DNA from: Candida dubliniensis CD36
Taxonomy: Eukaryota; Ascomycota; Pichiomycetes; Serinales; Debaryomycetaceae
Direction of reading: 5' to 3'
Assembly (NCBI RefSeq): GCF_000026945.1
Contig: NC_012863.1
Location: 1,021,501-1,085,500, forward strand
DNA length: 64,000 nt
The notes beneath the pieces are model-generated. The model was not told where the DNA came from. It was given only the letters and a program-made list of their open reading frames with translations, and did no database searches. Of the stretch, positions 29,490-39,306 are shown in pieces (the first letter of the stretch is position 1; every line of letters begins with the position of its first letter). Made by a program: the position numbers and the translations under genes.

Positions 29490-31697
29490 ATGAGCTCGTC
29501 TCCAAAAGAAGCTTCAGACACATCAAACTCATCAGTTCGAAAACGGGTAGTTCATATTGACCCATTGGAAATCACACAATCGCTAGGATTTCAGACGTTT
29601 AGAAAAGGGGCAAGGAAGCCATGGACAAAGGAAGAAGATTCGAGGTTGTCGTCTCTAGTGGAAACAGAGTACCCTAAACCTATTGATGTGGAAAAAGTAA
29701 ACTGGGATTATATTGCAGAGACTTTGTTTCCCGATGGGTTTAGAAAGGGCAAGGAATGTCGGAAGAGGTGGTGTAATTCATTGAATCCAAGCTTGCGGAG
29801 GGGAAAGTGGAGCAAGGAAGAAGACGAGAAATTGGTGAGAGCATTTGAGAAATACGGAGCATCATGGCTAAAAGTATCACAGGAGATTGAAGGGCGGACA
29901 GATGACCAGTGTGCGAAACGATATATGGAAGTTTTAGATCCCAATACAAAGAACCGTTTGAAACCATGGTCAATGGAGGAGGATTTGAGGTTGATCCAGC
30001 AGATAAAAATCCATGGCACAAAATGGCGAACCATCAGCAATGGGTTTGAAGGAAGGCCGTCTTTGACTTGTCGGAATCGATGGAGAAAGTTAGTAACGGA
30101 TGTGGTTAGAGGTAAAGCCGATCCATTGATCAAACTGCAAGTAGAAAACGTGACCCAGAAAAGCATCGATGATGAATCCAACAAAGATAATATTTTGGAA
30201 GTTTTGTCAAAGAAACAACAGGAATTAACAGAGAGCAATAAGGAAAATGGACCCAAAAGTGGTAAGCGCTTTAAAAGAGTAAAAAGAGACCCCGATCTAC
30301 CGCTAAACTCTCCCAGATCTGCAAGTGCAAGTACCCCTACCAGCGAACAAAGCCGTGTTGAGGTCGAGTGGAGATACGCTTTGACGCCAGATAGCAGCAA
30401 GCAGACAAGAAATGCAGAAGATGGCTATTTTTCTCGGAGCAATGTTTTTGGTGAAGAGAACGGAGGAGTAATCAAAAATCAGCAGATGGTACAACAGCTT
30501 GTATCGTACGCAAAGAAAAGGCATTTGAATATTACAGTTCATCAGCACATACACCATCATTATGGCTCTAGTGCTCAACAAGACACGAATAATCGAACTC
30601 AACCAAACCGATTCAACATTGAACCCGAGGATCAACAGGCACGTTTCCAACATTTCAACTATCTACCACCATTAGTAGAGGTTCCTAAATTGAATTCTTC
30701 GCAGTCCTCTCCAAATAACAGCTCCTATGAAGGTGCGAGTGGCACAACGCCAACTACCACCCAATTTCATCATCACCATCACCACCATCACCACCACCAT
30801 AACAACCATGAAAAGGACCAGAGAATTAAGCCTACTAGAAATAATGAGAGCGCTGTTAGATCAACAACACCGGCAGAACTTGATGGCACCAGAGAATCAG
30901 ACCTTATAAAATTGTTAAACAATACTGATGAACTTAACAAAAGAGAAACAACACCGATCTCGAATCCATTAACCCCCTTAGCACAAGCTGTGGAGTATGT
31001 AGAGGCAGAGGAGAATCAAAAGGTCAAACGGAGGAAATTGGGTGCTTCTATTGAATCGAGTACAGACATGGTGAATAGAGCTCAACACCCTAACAATGAT
31101 AAGAATCATGACATCCCCAGTGAGGATGAAGAGTTGGATTTTTGGGAAACAATGAGGAATTTAACAGAGTTGCCCAATAGCACTTTGAATAATGCCACTG
31201 GCAAGCCTACGGTTAGTAATAACAAAAATAATATTTCCCATGATACAGCTTATCATAACAATGCAACAAGCTCCACTAATAGCAAAATTCTTACTTCAAC
31301 TCAGTTTTCCCAAAAGCCCGTCTCGCAGCATCACCCGCTTCATTATTATAATAGCAACACCAGAGAGAATACGCCGAAGCCAGTGCTAAGTCAAAGCCAA
31401 GTCAGGAAGCAAACAGAAAATGGTCAACACAACAATGACGAAGAACAAGAAGAGGGATTGGATGAAGAGGATAAATTATTGGCAAGAGAAGTATCGGAAG
31501 TCGGCGTAGACCAAGAAACATTGAATAGTTACGGATTGTTTTACAATGTATACACCCGAGAGGGTTCAACATTCCCAGAAGTGCAACCTCAGCAAAGTTC
31601 GCAACAACAACAACAGCAGCAGCAGCAGCAGCAAAAATACTCGGTATATGACCAATGGGGAGGTGGTTTTGGAATTATTCCATTTAACCCATCTTAG
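29490..31697 (+). CDS. BAS1: Myb-type transcription factor Bas1
   Basis: 735 residues. Three Myb/SANT repeats lie near the N-terminus: about 41-99 (ARKPWTKEED), 103-152 (RRGKWSKEEDEKL) and 156-205 (RLKPWSMEEDLRL, ending SLTCRNRWRKL). The segment just before, PLEITQSLGFQTFRKG, also matches yeast Bas1. The rest is disordered, with a polyhistidine run (codons at about 30767-30806) and a C-terminal polyglutamine run (about 31601-31635). Bas1 with Bas2/Pho2 activates adenine, histidine and one-carbon genes in S. cerevisiae. Whether it does so here is not shown by the sequence. Confidence 0.9.
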   Translation: MSSSPKEASDTSNSSVRKRVVHIDPLEITQSLGFQTFRKGARKPWTKEEDSRLSSLVETEYPKPIDVEKVNWDYIAETLFPDGFRKGKECRKRWCNSLNPSLRRGKWSKEEDEKLVRAFEKYGASWLKVSQEIEGRTDDQCAKRYMEVLDPNTKNRLKPWSMEEDLRLIQQIKIHGTKWRTISNGFEGRPSLTCRNRWRKLVTDVVRGKADPLIKLQVENVTQKSIDDESNKDNILEVLSKKQQELTESNKENGPKSGKRFKRVKRDPDLPLNSPRSASASTPTSEQSRVEVEWRYALTPDSSKQTRNAEDGYFSRSNVFGEENGGVIKNQQMVQQLVSYAKKRHLNITVHQHIHHHYGSSAQQDTNNRTQPNRFNIEPEDQQARFQHFNYLPPLVEVPKLNSSQSSPNNSSYEGASGTTPTTTQFHHHHHHHHHHHNNHEKDQRIKPTRNNESAVRSTTPAELDGTRESDLIKLLNNTDELNKRETTPISNPLTPLAQAVEYVEAEENQKVKRRKLGASIESSTDMVNRAQHPNNDKNHDIPSEDEELDFWETMRNLTELPNSTLNNATGKPTVSNNKNNISHDTAYHNNATSSTNSKILTSTQFSQKPVSQHHPLHYYNSNTRENTPKPVLSQSQVRKQTENGQHNNDEEQEEGLDEEDKLLAREVSEVGVDQETLNSYGLFYNVYTREGSTFPEVQPQQSSQQQQQQQQQQQKYSVYDQWGGGFGIIPFNPS

Positions 31698-31913
31698 ATG
31701 TATAATTTTTACCTATAACTAAGTAGAAATGATCAATAGAATTATAAATTTAAGTTTTATGAGAATAAATGTGAGTTATTGTAATTGTGTTGTTGTACGT
31801 AGAGCCCAGTAGAGGAAGTAAGATTGAAAGGATAATGTATAGCTATAGACGTAAGTAAGAGTGGGTGGTATACTACAGTGTGAAAAAGCCAGAAATTTGA
31901 ACTGTCGCAAATA

Positions 31914-32007
31914 GGTCCCTTGGCCCAGTTGGTTAAGGCGTGGTGCTAATAATTTACTAAAAAAAAGTTGTTACGCCAAGATCAGCAGTTCGATCCTGCT
32001 AGGGACC
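31914..32007 (+). tRNA. tRNA-Ile (AAU), with 21-nt intron
   Basis: Acceptor stem GGTCCCT/AGGGACC, D arm GGCCCAGTTGGTTAAGGC, anticodon stem TGGTG/CGCCA and loop CTAATAA with anticodon AAT. The T arm is AGCAGTTCGATCCTGCT. The loop region is 28 nt rather than 7, giving a 21-nt intron after the base following the anticodon. A T6 run at 32011-32016 is the terminator. It closely resembles yeast tRNA-Ile(AAU) apart from the intron. Confidence 0.94.
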
Positions 32008-32521
32008 ATATTTTTTGCACACAAAATATCTATCGGTTGTATTCAGAGGTTATCCTCTTCCTCATATTTTTTTTCTCCTTAGTGATTTCTGAAATAGTTT
32101 ACCATGAATGTGTGTTGAGTACAGGGGTGATTTGAAAGTGTTTGCGTACAAATATTACTGAGATAAGTTATCTTCTTTTCGTAGCCACCACACTTTGCCT
32201 CCTCGCCTCCCTTGATTGAAATATTTTCTTCTAACACCAAAATACAGCATTTACAAAGCCTAGTTAATCTAAAATTTGAACTTATCAATGTAAGGAGAAA
32301 CCAACATCGATAAATTATTTTGACAAATCTAGTAGAGCAAGTCGTGTGTTGAGCACAAATTACTGGACACTCATGTGTTATTCCCGCAACCCAAATAATA
32401 CCAGAGATTTTGTTACAGTAGTTAAACACACTTGCACATTGATACAACTTTACAACATCTTCTTTGCTTTGATTAGTCGATATATATATCCATATACACA
32501 TATTGACACCATAGTGATACA
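32008..32521. other. GID8 upstream region
   Basis: 514 bp after the tRNA terminator. A 160-codon minus-strand open frame (32079-32561) overlaps the GID8 start and shows no motif; I regard it as incidental. A TATATATAT element at about 32480 could serve as a TATA box for GID8. Confidence 0.5.
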
Positions 32522-34036
32522 ATGACAAACAACTCTGCTGGATCTGAGCTTCCCATAGCAATAGAAATGATCAAACCCCCAAATGCAACGAGAAATGATA
32601 AATTCGATGAATTGATATTAGATTATTTTATTCATGAAGGGTATGAGGATGCTGCAATTCGGTATAGCCGTTGTGGAAAAGAACAAGATGCTGAAATGGA
32701 TCTAGAAATTAAAAACAGGGACGATAACAGCGATAGTATTAGTGGTGGGCAACCAACCTTTCAGGGTGATAAGAAGGATCAGATACTACAACCACCTAAC
32801 AGTCTATTCATTGACAATATGAACCGATTGAGTAACGACAAAGAGTTTTCCGATATGGTTATTAGTTACTTTAATAACACCAGTAGTAAACACAATAATA
32901 ATAATGATGAAAGTGGGAGTGCTAGTTTTCCCGATATTAATGATATTGAGGCAACAAGTAATTGTGATAAAAAGATAGAGTCTGGTTTTGCCACAATTAG
33001 GCAACGTCAAGAGATTAAGCATTTGATTTTGAATGGCGACATTAGTCAAGCAATCAAACAAATTAGTCAATATTATCCAATGATTTTAGATTTGAACAAT
33101 TTATTACATTTCAAATTGTTGCGATTAAACCTCGTGGAAATGATACGTAACCACAAATTTAATACTAAGAGTAGTAAAAGTAGTATTGACGATTCGATGG
33201 ATGCTGACCAAGATGAACGGGAATTTTTGGCAACAATATTGAATTTTGTTCGAGAAAATTTAATCAATAAAGTTTTTAATCTGTTCAAACTACTAAAAGA
33301 ATTAGAAATCACCATGAGTTTATTATGTTTTAAATTTGACCCTACTATTGAAAACTTGCAAGACCAAACTGATTTGCCGGTTGAATTGAGGAAACTTTTT
33401 GACCTATCATTGAGGTATCAATGCTATCGATTAGTCAACAATGCAATTTTAAAACTCTATAATAACGAGTATGCTAATTCCATTACTACAATAACCAACA
33501 AAGGTATGCATCAATCCAAATCACCGTTTAATGATAGTTATTACTTGACAAATGATGAAACAGTTCAAGAATTATTGGAAAACCAAGAGGAATCCAATAA
33601 ACGGAAAATGACCAAAACTTATCACGGTCCTAAATTTGCCGAATTTGATTTATCAAACTATGATAATTATCGGAAACATAAAACAAGACAACAACAGGAA
33701 ATAAACTATAATGGGTCGGAACTTGTTGAATCAGAAGAACAACAACGTCAAGATGAACAAGAAGAATTAGAAGCAGTAGACGAGGACGAGGAGGACGAGG
33801 AGGAGGAAGAAATAGGATATCATATTAATCCCGATGTTAACTTGTATAGCAATGGCCATGCTGATAAAGACACTAAGGACAGTAGCATCGACAATATGGG
33901 GACTGAAAATGAAGATGAGATGAATAAAATAATAAATTTGTCATTGGATTCAAGGTTGGAAAGAGTGATTAAATTATGGTTATTAACTGAACAGAGAATT
34001 AAAGACCTGAACATTGTTATTACAAACCGAACCTAA
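32522..34036 (+). CDS. GID8: GID/CTLH ubiquitin-ligase scaffold subunit Gid8
   Basis: 504 residues. A LisH motif at about 28-52 (DELILDYFIHEGYEDAAIRYSR) is followed by a disordered insert. The CTLH/CRA region starts at about residue 158 (FATIRQRQEIKHLILNGDISQAIKQISQYYPMIL). It continues through LLHFKLLRLNLVEMIR, REFLATILNFVREN and an LCF-containing CRA segment. A long acidic insert (about 401-440) and a final CRA-like helix follow. Gid8 joins the RING and substrate-receptor parts of the GID E3 ligase, which degrades gluconeogenic enzymes after glucose return in yeast. The protein is longer than yeast Gid8 (about 455) because of its inserts. Confidence 0.87.
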   Translation: MTNNSAGSELPIAIEMIKPPNATRNDKFDELILDYFIHEGYEDAAIRYSRCGKEQDAEMDLEIKNRDDNSDSISGGQPTFQGDKKDQILQPPNSLFIDNMNRLSNDKEFSDMVISYFNNTSSKHNNNNDESGSASFPDINDIEATSNCDKKIESGFATIRQRQEIKHLILNGDISQAIKQISQYYPMILDLNNLLHFKLLRLNLVEMIRNHKFNTKSSKSSIDDSMDADQDEREFLATILNFVRENLINKVFNLFKLLKELEITMSLLCFKFDPTIENLQDQTDLPVELRKLFDLSLRYQCYRLVNNAILKLYNNEYANSITTITNKGMHQSKSPFNDSYYLTNDETVQELLENQEESNKRKMTKTYHGPKFAEFDLSNYDNYRKHKTRQQQEINYNGSELVESEEQQRQDEQEELEAVDEDEEDEEEEEIGYHINPDVNLYSNGHADKDTKDSSIDNMGTENEDEMNKIINLSLDSRLERVIKLWLLTEQRIKDLNIVITNRT

Positions 34037-34241
34037 AGGTTTAATTTATGAGTAATGAAAGAGTATACAGTTTAGCCTGTACCACTAACTGATAATGTTT
34101 AGCTATACATAAATACATAATATATGATAAGATCTAATTTTATAATCTGGTATTTGGGAGAGGGAGATTGTCTTTTCTTATGAACGGAAACTAAAAAAAA
34201 AAAAGCAACCTCTTGGTGGCTAGACCAATTCTCAGTTTTGT

Positions 34242-35015
34242 TTATATGACAACAACTACATCAATTGTATTACCCGTTTCAATATTGCATTTACTTAAAT
34301 AGTTGTCATTTTCATGGGACCCGACCTCAATATTCTTATTATTGTAGATTTTCACATTATCTACGGTTAACTCATTCTTGTCGTTGTCGTCGTCAATGCT
34401 TTTATCAGATTTCTTTCCATTTGACTGATTAAACTGACGTAAGTACTCTGAGTCGTTGATTAGATTTAGTACTTTACCCCGTAAATGAACAATAGTGCTG
34501 CCGAATTCTGGTTCTTCATTCATTTCAAAATCTTCGGGACTAAACTCAAAGTAATATTTAATAAATTTTTGCAATTTAAAGACTTCCCGACTTAATGAGT
34601 TTAATTTTTTCCAATTGTTGAAGTCGCCAACAAGATCAAAATCAACATTAAAGTTAAAATGATCGTGGAACTTGGATAGTAATATTGTTGAATTAGACTT
34701 CAATTGATAATATTGATCCAATAGTTCAATATTGTCTGAATCAACAAAATTCAATCTGATGTAAACATGGGAACAGTGGATCGGGACTTCAGTAAAGATA
34801 TCTTTGGCATGGTAATCCCATAAGTTCAAATATATCCCACTCCAATAAATGGTTTCATAACTCAACAAAACAATGAACACAATGATTAAAAACTCAGTGA
34901 TCAATTTCGAAATCGGAGTAGCTAATAAATTACTAGTGAATGAATTCGACTGTAGAAACGAAGTTAATAACTGATCATATTGGTAGACAAGTTCGATTAT
35001 AGCTGAGACAATCAT
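34242..35015 (-). CDS. Predicted membrane protein of unknown function
   Basis: 257 residues from an ATG at 35015. One strong transmembrane segment at about residues 36-58 (LITEFLIIVFIVLLSYETIY) and a weaker hydrophobic start. The remainder is hydrophilic, with helical Leu/Phe-rich and then acidic Asp/Asn-rich parts. I do not recognise the family. Located 205 bp from the GID8 3' end (convergent). Length and an ATG preceded by an AT-rich promoter support a real gene, but it may be lineage-specific. Confidence 0.65.
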   Translation of the reverse strand: MIVSAIIELVYQYDQLLTSFLQSNSFTSNLLATPISKLITEFLIIVFIVLLSYETIYWSGIYLNLWDYHAKDIFTEVPIHCSHVYIRLNFVDSDNIELLDQYYQLKSNSTILLSKFHDHFNFNVDFDLVGDFNNWKKLNSLSREVFKLQKFIKYYFEFSPEDFEMNEEPEFGSTIVHLRGKVLNLINDSEYLRQFNQSNGKKSDKSIDDDNDKNELTVDNVKIYNNKNIEVGSHENDNYLSKCNIETGNTIDVVVVI

Positions 35016-35497
35016 AATACTAGTAACTTTGTTGAAATCAAAAGTCTTTGAGAATAGTTCATTTAGTAATGATGAATGTAATTTTCTTCAACTTAATTTT
35101 TTTTTTTTTTTTTTTTTCTTTTGTCTCGAGTTGAGCGATATTCTTTCAAATCGTCAAGAACTGCTACCAAGCGTGTAATCGTATAATCCAATTTTTTTTT
35201 TAGATTTAAAGTTGTATTCCCCGAATTTTGATAATTTACGACAAGGTAGTTTTGAAAAGAGAGCTTACTAACTTTTTAACTAAAAGTTTATTTGAACCTT
35301 GCAAACCGTGTATGATTGTATGTATGTATGTATATCCTTATCTCTAATTATTGTGTATATTTACTCTAAAGATATGTTGTATCTTCAGGAGTTAGACCGG
35401 GGTTTTAAAAGTAACGAAAACCATCACCAAAATAAATAGCAATAGATACAGATCTAGAATTAAAGCTGTTGAATGGATCGACATTTTACGCAATTAT
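35016..35497. other. intergenic between two minus-strand genes
   Basis: 482 bp containing a long T-run (35099-35117), a second at about 35191, and a short ATGT repeat (about 35317-35331). It should hold the promoter of the 34242-35015 gene and the 3' end of the mannosyltransferase gene. No gene seen. Confidence 0.6.
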
Positions 35498-37270
35498 TTA
35501 TTTCTCTTTTTCCAACCAGGCAATAGTATTTTTAACAAATTGACACACTTCCTCCATATTGTCATCTTTCAAGAATTCAAAAGTTATTTTTTGGTCACAA
35601 AGAATCTCAGAAACAATCTTCCATCTTGATAATTCAAAATCAACCTCATTGGGATCGTTTTTGGTTTTATCTTTTTTGCTTTCTTCCTTTTCTTTCTCTT
35701 GTTCCTTTTTCGGATTATAAATATCATCATCATTCAATTTAAATTTGAAATTTGAATAGAACCTAACATTCATTCGCTTCTCATTGATATTGGCAATTTT
35801 CTCATTTTTCATATATGCTGCAGGGTTAATTTTTTTCATATTACAGTGCATGGTGAAAATAGGAATCTTGTTATTGGCGCTAAATTGATCTTTGGCTTCA
35901 TTATCCCAATCCAAATGAATATCTTTGAAATTCTTTTTAGTTTTCTGAAATAACTGATAATCTAATTGAGGATTTTTTTGTGCCATAGCCATGCCTTGGA
36001 ACCCACCACCGGGAGTAGAATCAAAGTATCCCAATGTCCGAATCGATGATGCCACTTGATAGTATTTTTCACCACAAGCAAGAGCTGCTGCCGCAAAAGT
36101 ATCCTTATCACCTTCACCCAATGCTCCCAAACTAAATAGTTTATAATAAATCTCGGGGCCAAAGATATTATAATACAAGACCATCAACATGACTTTCCCA
36201 TGAGTCTTTTTATTGAACATAACTTGACCAGACTCGGTTGACAAATCTGGTAAAGCACCCTCAAGGTCGTGAAACCTTGTTTCCTCAAACTCAAGCTCGT
36301 GTGTTAATAGATTGTGTATATTAACAGGAAACCGACCAGATCTCACTTGCTTGTTACCAACGACGGGTCTCCCAATTATATCGTACCATTCCGGGGATAT
36401 TGTTCTTTCCCAATAATCTGGCCATAAAACCATACCATTGTCACGGTAAACTGGAGAATCAAAAACGTTTTCAGGTTTCAGTAGGACAACGTTGTCCGAA
36501 TCTAATATTAAAACGTGTTGAAACGAACTCAAACAAAGTGCCAAAGCCTTAAATTGGTAGCTAGAGAACTTCCAATGCTTGGCAACATTAAACCCCAATT
36601 TCTCTGGCACTAAAATACATCTAGCATTATGTTGAGGTAAAACATGATCGCAAAAGTGTGACTCTTTATAATAATCTTCAATTGAGGGAATGAGTATCTC
36701 CACGGGTAATTTGGATCCTAATTTACGTAATTGTAATAGCTGGATATAGGCCATCCATGAATAAAAATTACCCCCAATAGTAACAATACCATAAGTATTA
36801 GGCGTGTAAATTGATTTAGGTAATTTGCTGGGTAGATTGTGCACCACGGATTCATGATACTGCATAATTGTGTCCTTATGAAATATTTTAGCTTTTGATA
36901 ATAACCATTCACGAGTTTTTATCTTGGTAGTTAGTTGTTGCTCTTGTGGTGTATATTTGATTAAAGGCTTTAATCCATCATCAAATTTGTTATTCTCAAA
37001 AATATTGAAAATGTGCTCCCAAAACTCTTGCGATGTTAGCTTATTTAAAGATTTTGGTGGAGCTATTGGTGATGAACTTCTAGTTGAGTTGTGTTGTGGT
37101 GACTTCAACGATGAATGATGTGGAGCAATAGTTGGTTGAGAATCGTCCGCTAGCAGTTGATATTGATACTTGGTTAGTTGAGTAAAAAATATTGAAAGTA
37201 AACATAAACAGATTATTATAGGCTTTGGTTTGAGTAAGGCTCTACGTCTCTCTTTAAATATACTACTCAT
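35498..37270 (-). CDS. MNN22: Alpha-1,2-mannosyltransferase, MNN2 family
   Basis: 590 residues, Golgi type II architecture: short basic cytoplasmic tail, single transmembrane anchor (PIIICLCLLSIFFTQLT, about 17-34), stalk, then the catalytic domain. The domain reads YGIVTIGGNFYSWMAYIQLLQLRKLGSKLPVEI. It continues with KALALCLSSFQHVLILDSDNVVLLKP, which contains the metal-binding DSD motif, then ESGQVMFNKKTHGKVM and GEGDKDTFAAAALA. The family adds alpha-1,2-mannose branches to N-glycan outer chains in the fungal cell wall. C. albicans has six MNN2-like paralogues. The choice of MNN22 rests on remembered linkage to PMT6, not on sequence discrimination. A Lys/Glu-rich insert sits near residue 520. 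Confidence 0.85.
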   Translation of the reverse strand: MSSIFKERRRALLKPKPIIICLCLLSIFFTQLTKYQYQLLADDSQPTIAPHHSSLKSPQHNSTRSSSPIAPPKSLNKLTSQEFWEHIFNIFENNKFDDGLKPLIKYTPQEQQLTTKIKTREWLLSKAKIFHKDTIMQYHESVVHNLPSKLPKSIYTPNTYGIVTIGGNFYSWMAYIQLLQLRKLGSKLPVEILIPSIEDYYKESHFCDHVLPQHNARCILVPEKLGFNVAKHWKFSSYQFKALALCLSSFQHVLILDSDNVVLLKPENVFDSPVYRDNGMVLWPDYWERTISPEWYDIIGRPVVGNKQVRSGRFPVNIHNLLTHELEFEETRFHDLEGALPDLSTESGQVMFNKKTHGKVMLMVLYYNIFGPEIYYKLFSLGALGEGDKDTFAAAALACGEKYYQVASSIRTLGYFDSTPGGGFQGMAMAQKNPQLDYQLFQKTKKNFKDIHLDWDNEAKDQFSANNKIPIFTMHCNMKKINPAAYMKNEKIANINEKRMNVRFYSNFKFKLNDDDIYNPKKEQEKEKEESKKDKTKNDPNEVDFELSRWKIVSEILCDQKITFEFLKDDNMEEVCQFVKNTIAWLEKEK

Positions 37271-39306
37271 GATTATTGATTATCCGTAGGTGACACCAAA
37301 ATAGTCAAAAAAAATGAAAAACAAAGAGAAAGACATTTACTAGTATCTATATATAAACACGTAACACAAGGGTGACCCTATACAAAGTAGAAGAGTGTAG
37401 TTTGAGGCATTAATGTTTGGTGACTGAACATAGATACAGTAGATAAGAGGAGGGAGGGGGGTGGAAAAACTGGAATATTTGAAAGTCGAAAAATAGTAAT
37501 GCTGCAAAAACTAATTCTTGTCACTAATGTGTCTAGACACGAACAAAGAAACGAAGAATAAAGACACAAAGAGATGAAAAAACTTATCAAAAAAAGTAAT
37601 TTTGGAATGGTACACGCACTTATGTGCATAGATTGTGCGTGTGTGTGGGTAAAATGGAAGATCCAATTATGATCACAAATCTGCAAGCAAGCAAATAATG
37701 TTTATTTCTCCTTCCAGGCATGTTGTAGATATATTTTACTAGATGTACATGAAGCAGTATGTTTAGATTGAAATGACCATAGCAAAAAATCTACGAACTA
37801 ATTTAAAACTGTGGATAGAGCGAAAATTAAACGATAAATATTATTATGTTCTATTAATAGATGTAATTCCTTTGCCACACTGGTTTTCTGATATCATGAA
37901 TATTAAGAGGTGATACTGGTATTGATGAATCCAGAAACTATAAGCTTTTTTTTTTTTTCTTAAGGAAGAATCTCGAATGACGGATGAAGAAGAAGGCTTG
38001 ACATGTGGTCACGAGTTCGCATAATGCATCAAATACATCTATTCCACAAACACATATTCAAAAAGCCATCTTGTAGTGCTTATTTTACCTTTACCAATCA
38101 CAAGCTTTAAAAGCGATCTTAAAAACAAAGTCTTTAGTGTTATTGCCTTTGTTAAAAATAATTTATCAAACCAGTCGACATGCAACAACTAAAAAAATTG
38201 GAATAACAAAGGAATACATTGTTAAAAATAAAACTAAAAAAAAAAAAAACAAAAACAAACAAACTTCTAGCTTACGAACTTTATACTTCACCACAAATTG
38301 GAACCACCAGAAAAAAATTTTTTTTATGAACTTTTAGGACGCGTTGGTATAATCAATTAATATTACTTTTTCCATTAAAAATGTTCTTCTAACGTTTGCA
38401 TACTTGTTTCTGTTTAACCTTATTGTTTTACCTTTATGTCCTCCCTAACAAAGAAACTTTACAGAAAATGAATCAACACAAGTTGTCTTGGTTTACTACT
38501 GTAACACTGTTGCTATTGCTCCCTTTGGAACATCAGCTGATATTCAGAAGCATATAATTGATATCCCTACTGCTAGAGATCCATGTGGCTTTAAACCTTT
38601 TTTTTTTTCTTTTCTTGATAATTTAGAAGCCCCCTTCGGGAATCTTCCCTGGACTGTTGTGACAACCGGTAGCTCCAGTTCATAGTCAAACAAAGAAGCT
38701 CTATTATTTGATGTTAGACTTTGTGTATCCATTCTTATTGTATTAGAAGGAGCAATCGTTTGAACAATAATTGCCGAAAGCAATCTTTGGATGAAAAATA
38801 GCGCCAAACTCTAACTTTCAAAAGTGGGCTTTTTCTGGTTTTGATTACCATTTGAAAAGTGATCTTGTGCTTCATACGTCAAGCACAAGCACTAACCAAT
38901 TCTACCTTTCCTAAATTATTTGTTTAATGATAAAGTTACATGAACACAAAAATAAACCTGTCTTCTGAATTATGCTTAGTTTGTTTGGTATTAATTTCTA
39001 TTGTTCAGTAAAGCACAAGTACATCACAGCGAGTATCACGTGATCAAAATTGTAATGATAAAATTTTTCAGTTTTCGTTTTTCGTTCGCTTTAGTGACGA
39101 TCTTTATTTTTTTCACTTGCTTCAACGAGAGAGAATTGTAGTAAAAAAAAAAGGGGAAAACAAAACGAAACCCTCTACAATTGTCAATTTATTTTGATAT
39201 ATCAGATTAACTTCTACGTCATTACATCAAATTTGGGTGTATCGAGACTTTTTTTTTTTGGTATTCTTTCCTTTCAAAATCTGGTAACCAACAACTAGTC
39301 CATACA
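37271..39306. other. long divergent promoter between MNN22 and PMT6
   Basis: 2.0 kb without a supported gene. Scattered A/T runs, and one CACGTG-containing site, ATCACGTGATC, at about 39037. Overlapping short frames on both strands at about 38470-38810 look slightly protein-like but carry no motif I know. Shared control of two mannosylation genes is possible but the distance makes independent promoters more likely. Confidence 0.5.

Noticed and set aside
32079..32561. 160-codon minus-strand ORF upstream of GID8
   Set aside because: Overlaps the GID8 start on the opposite strand, lacks domain features and is probably a chance frame.
38470..38810. Overlapping plus- and minus-strand frames of 65-87 codons between MNN22 and PMT6, one with a signal-peptide-like start at 38468
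   Set aside because: No recognised motif. The longer frames start at non-AUG codons and the AUG-initiated frame is only about 29 codons. Could be a relic, but nothing supports a gene.
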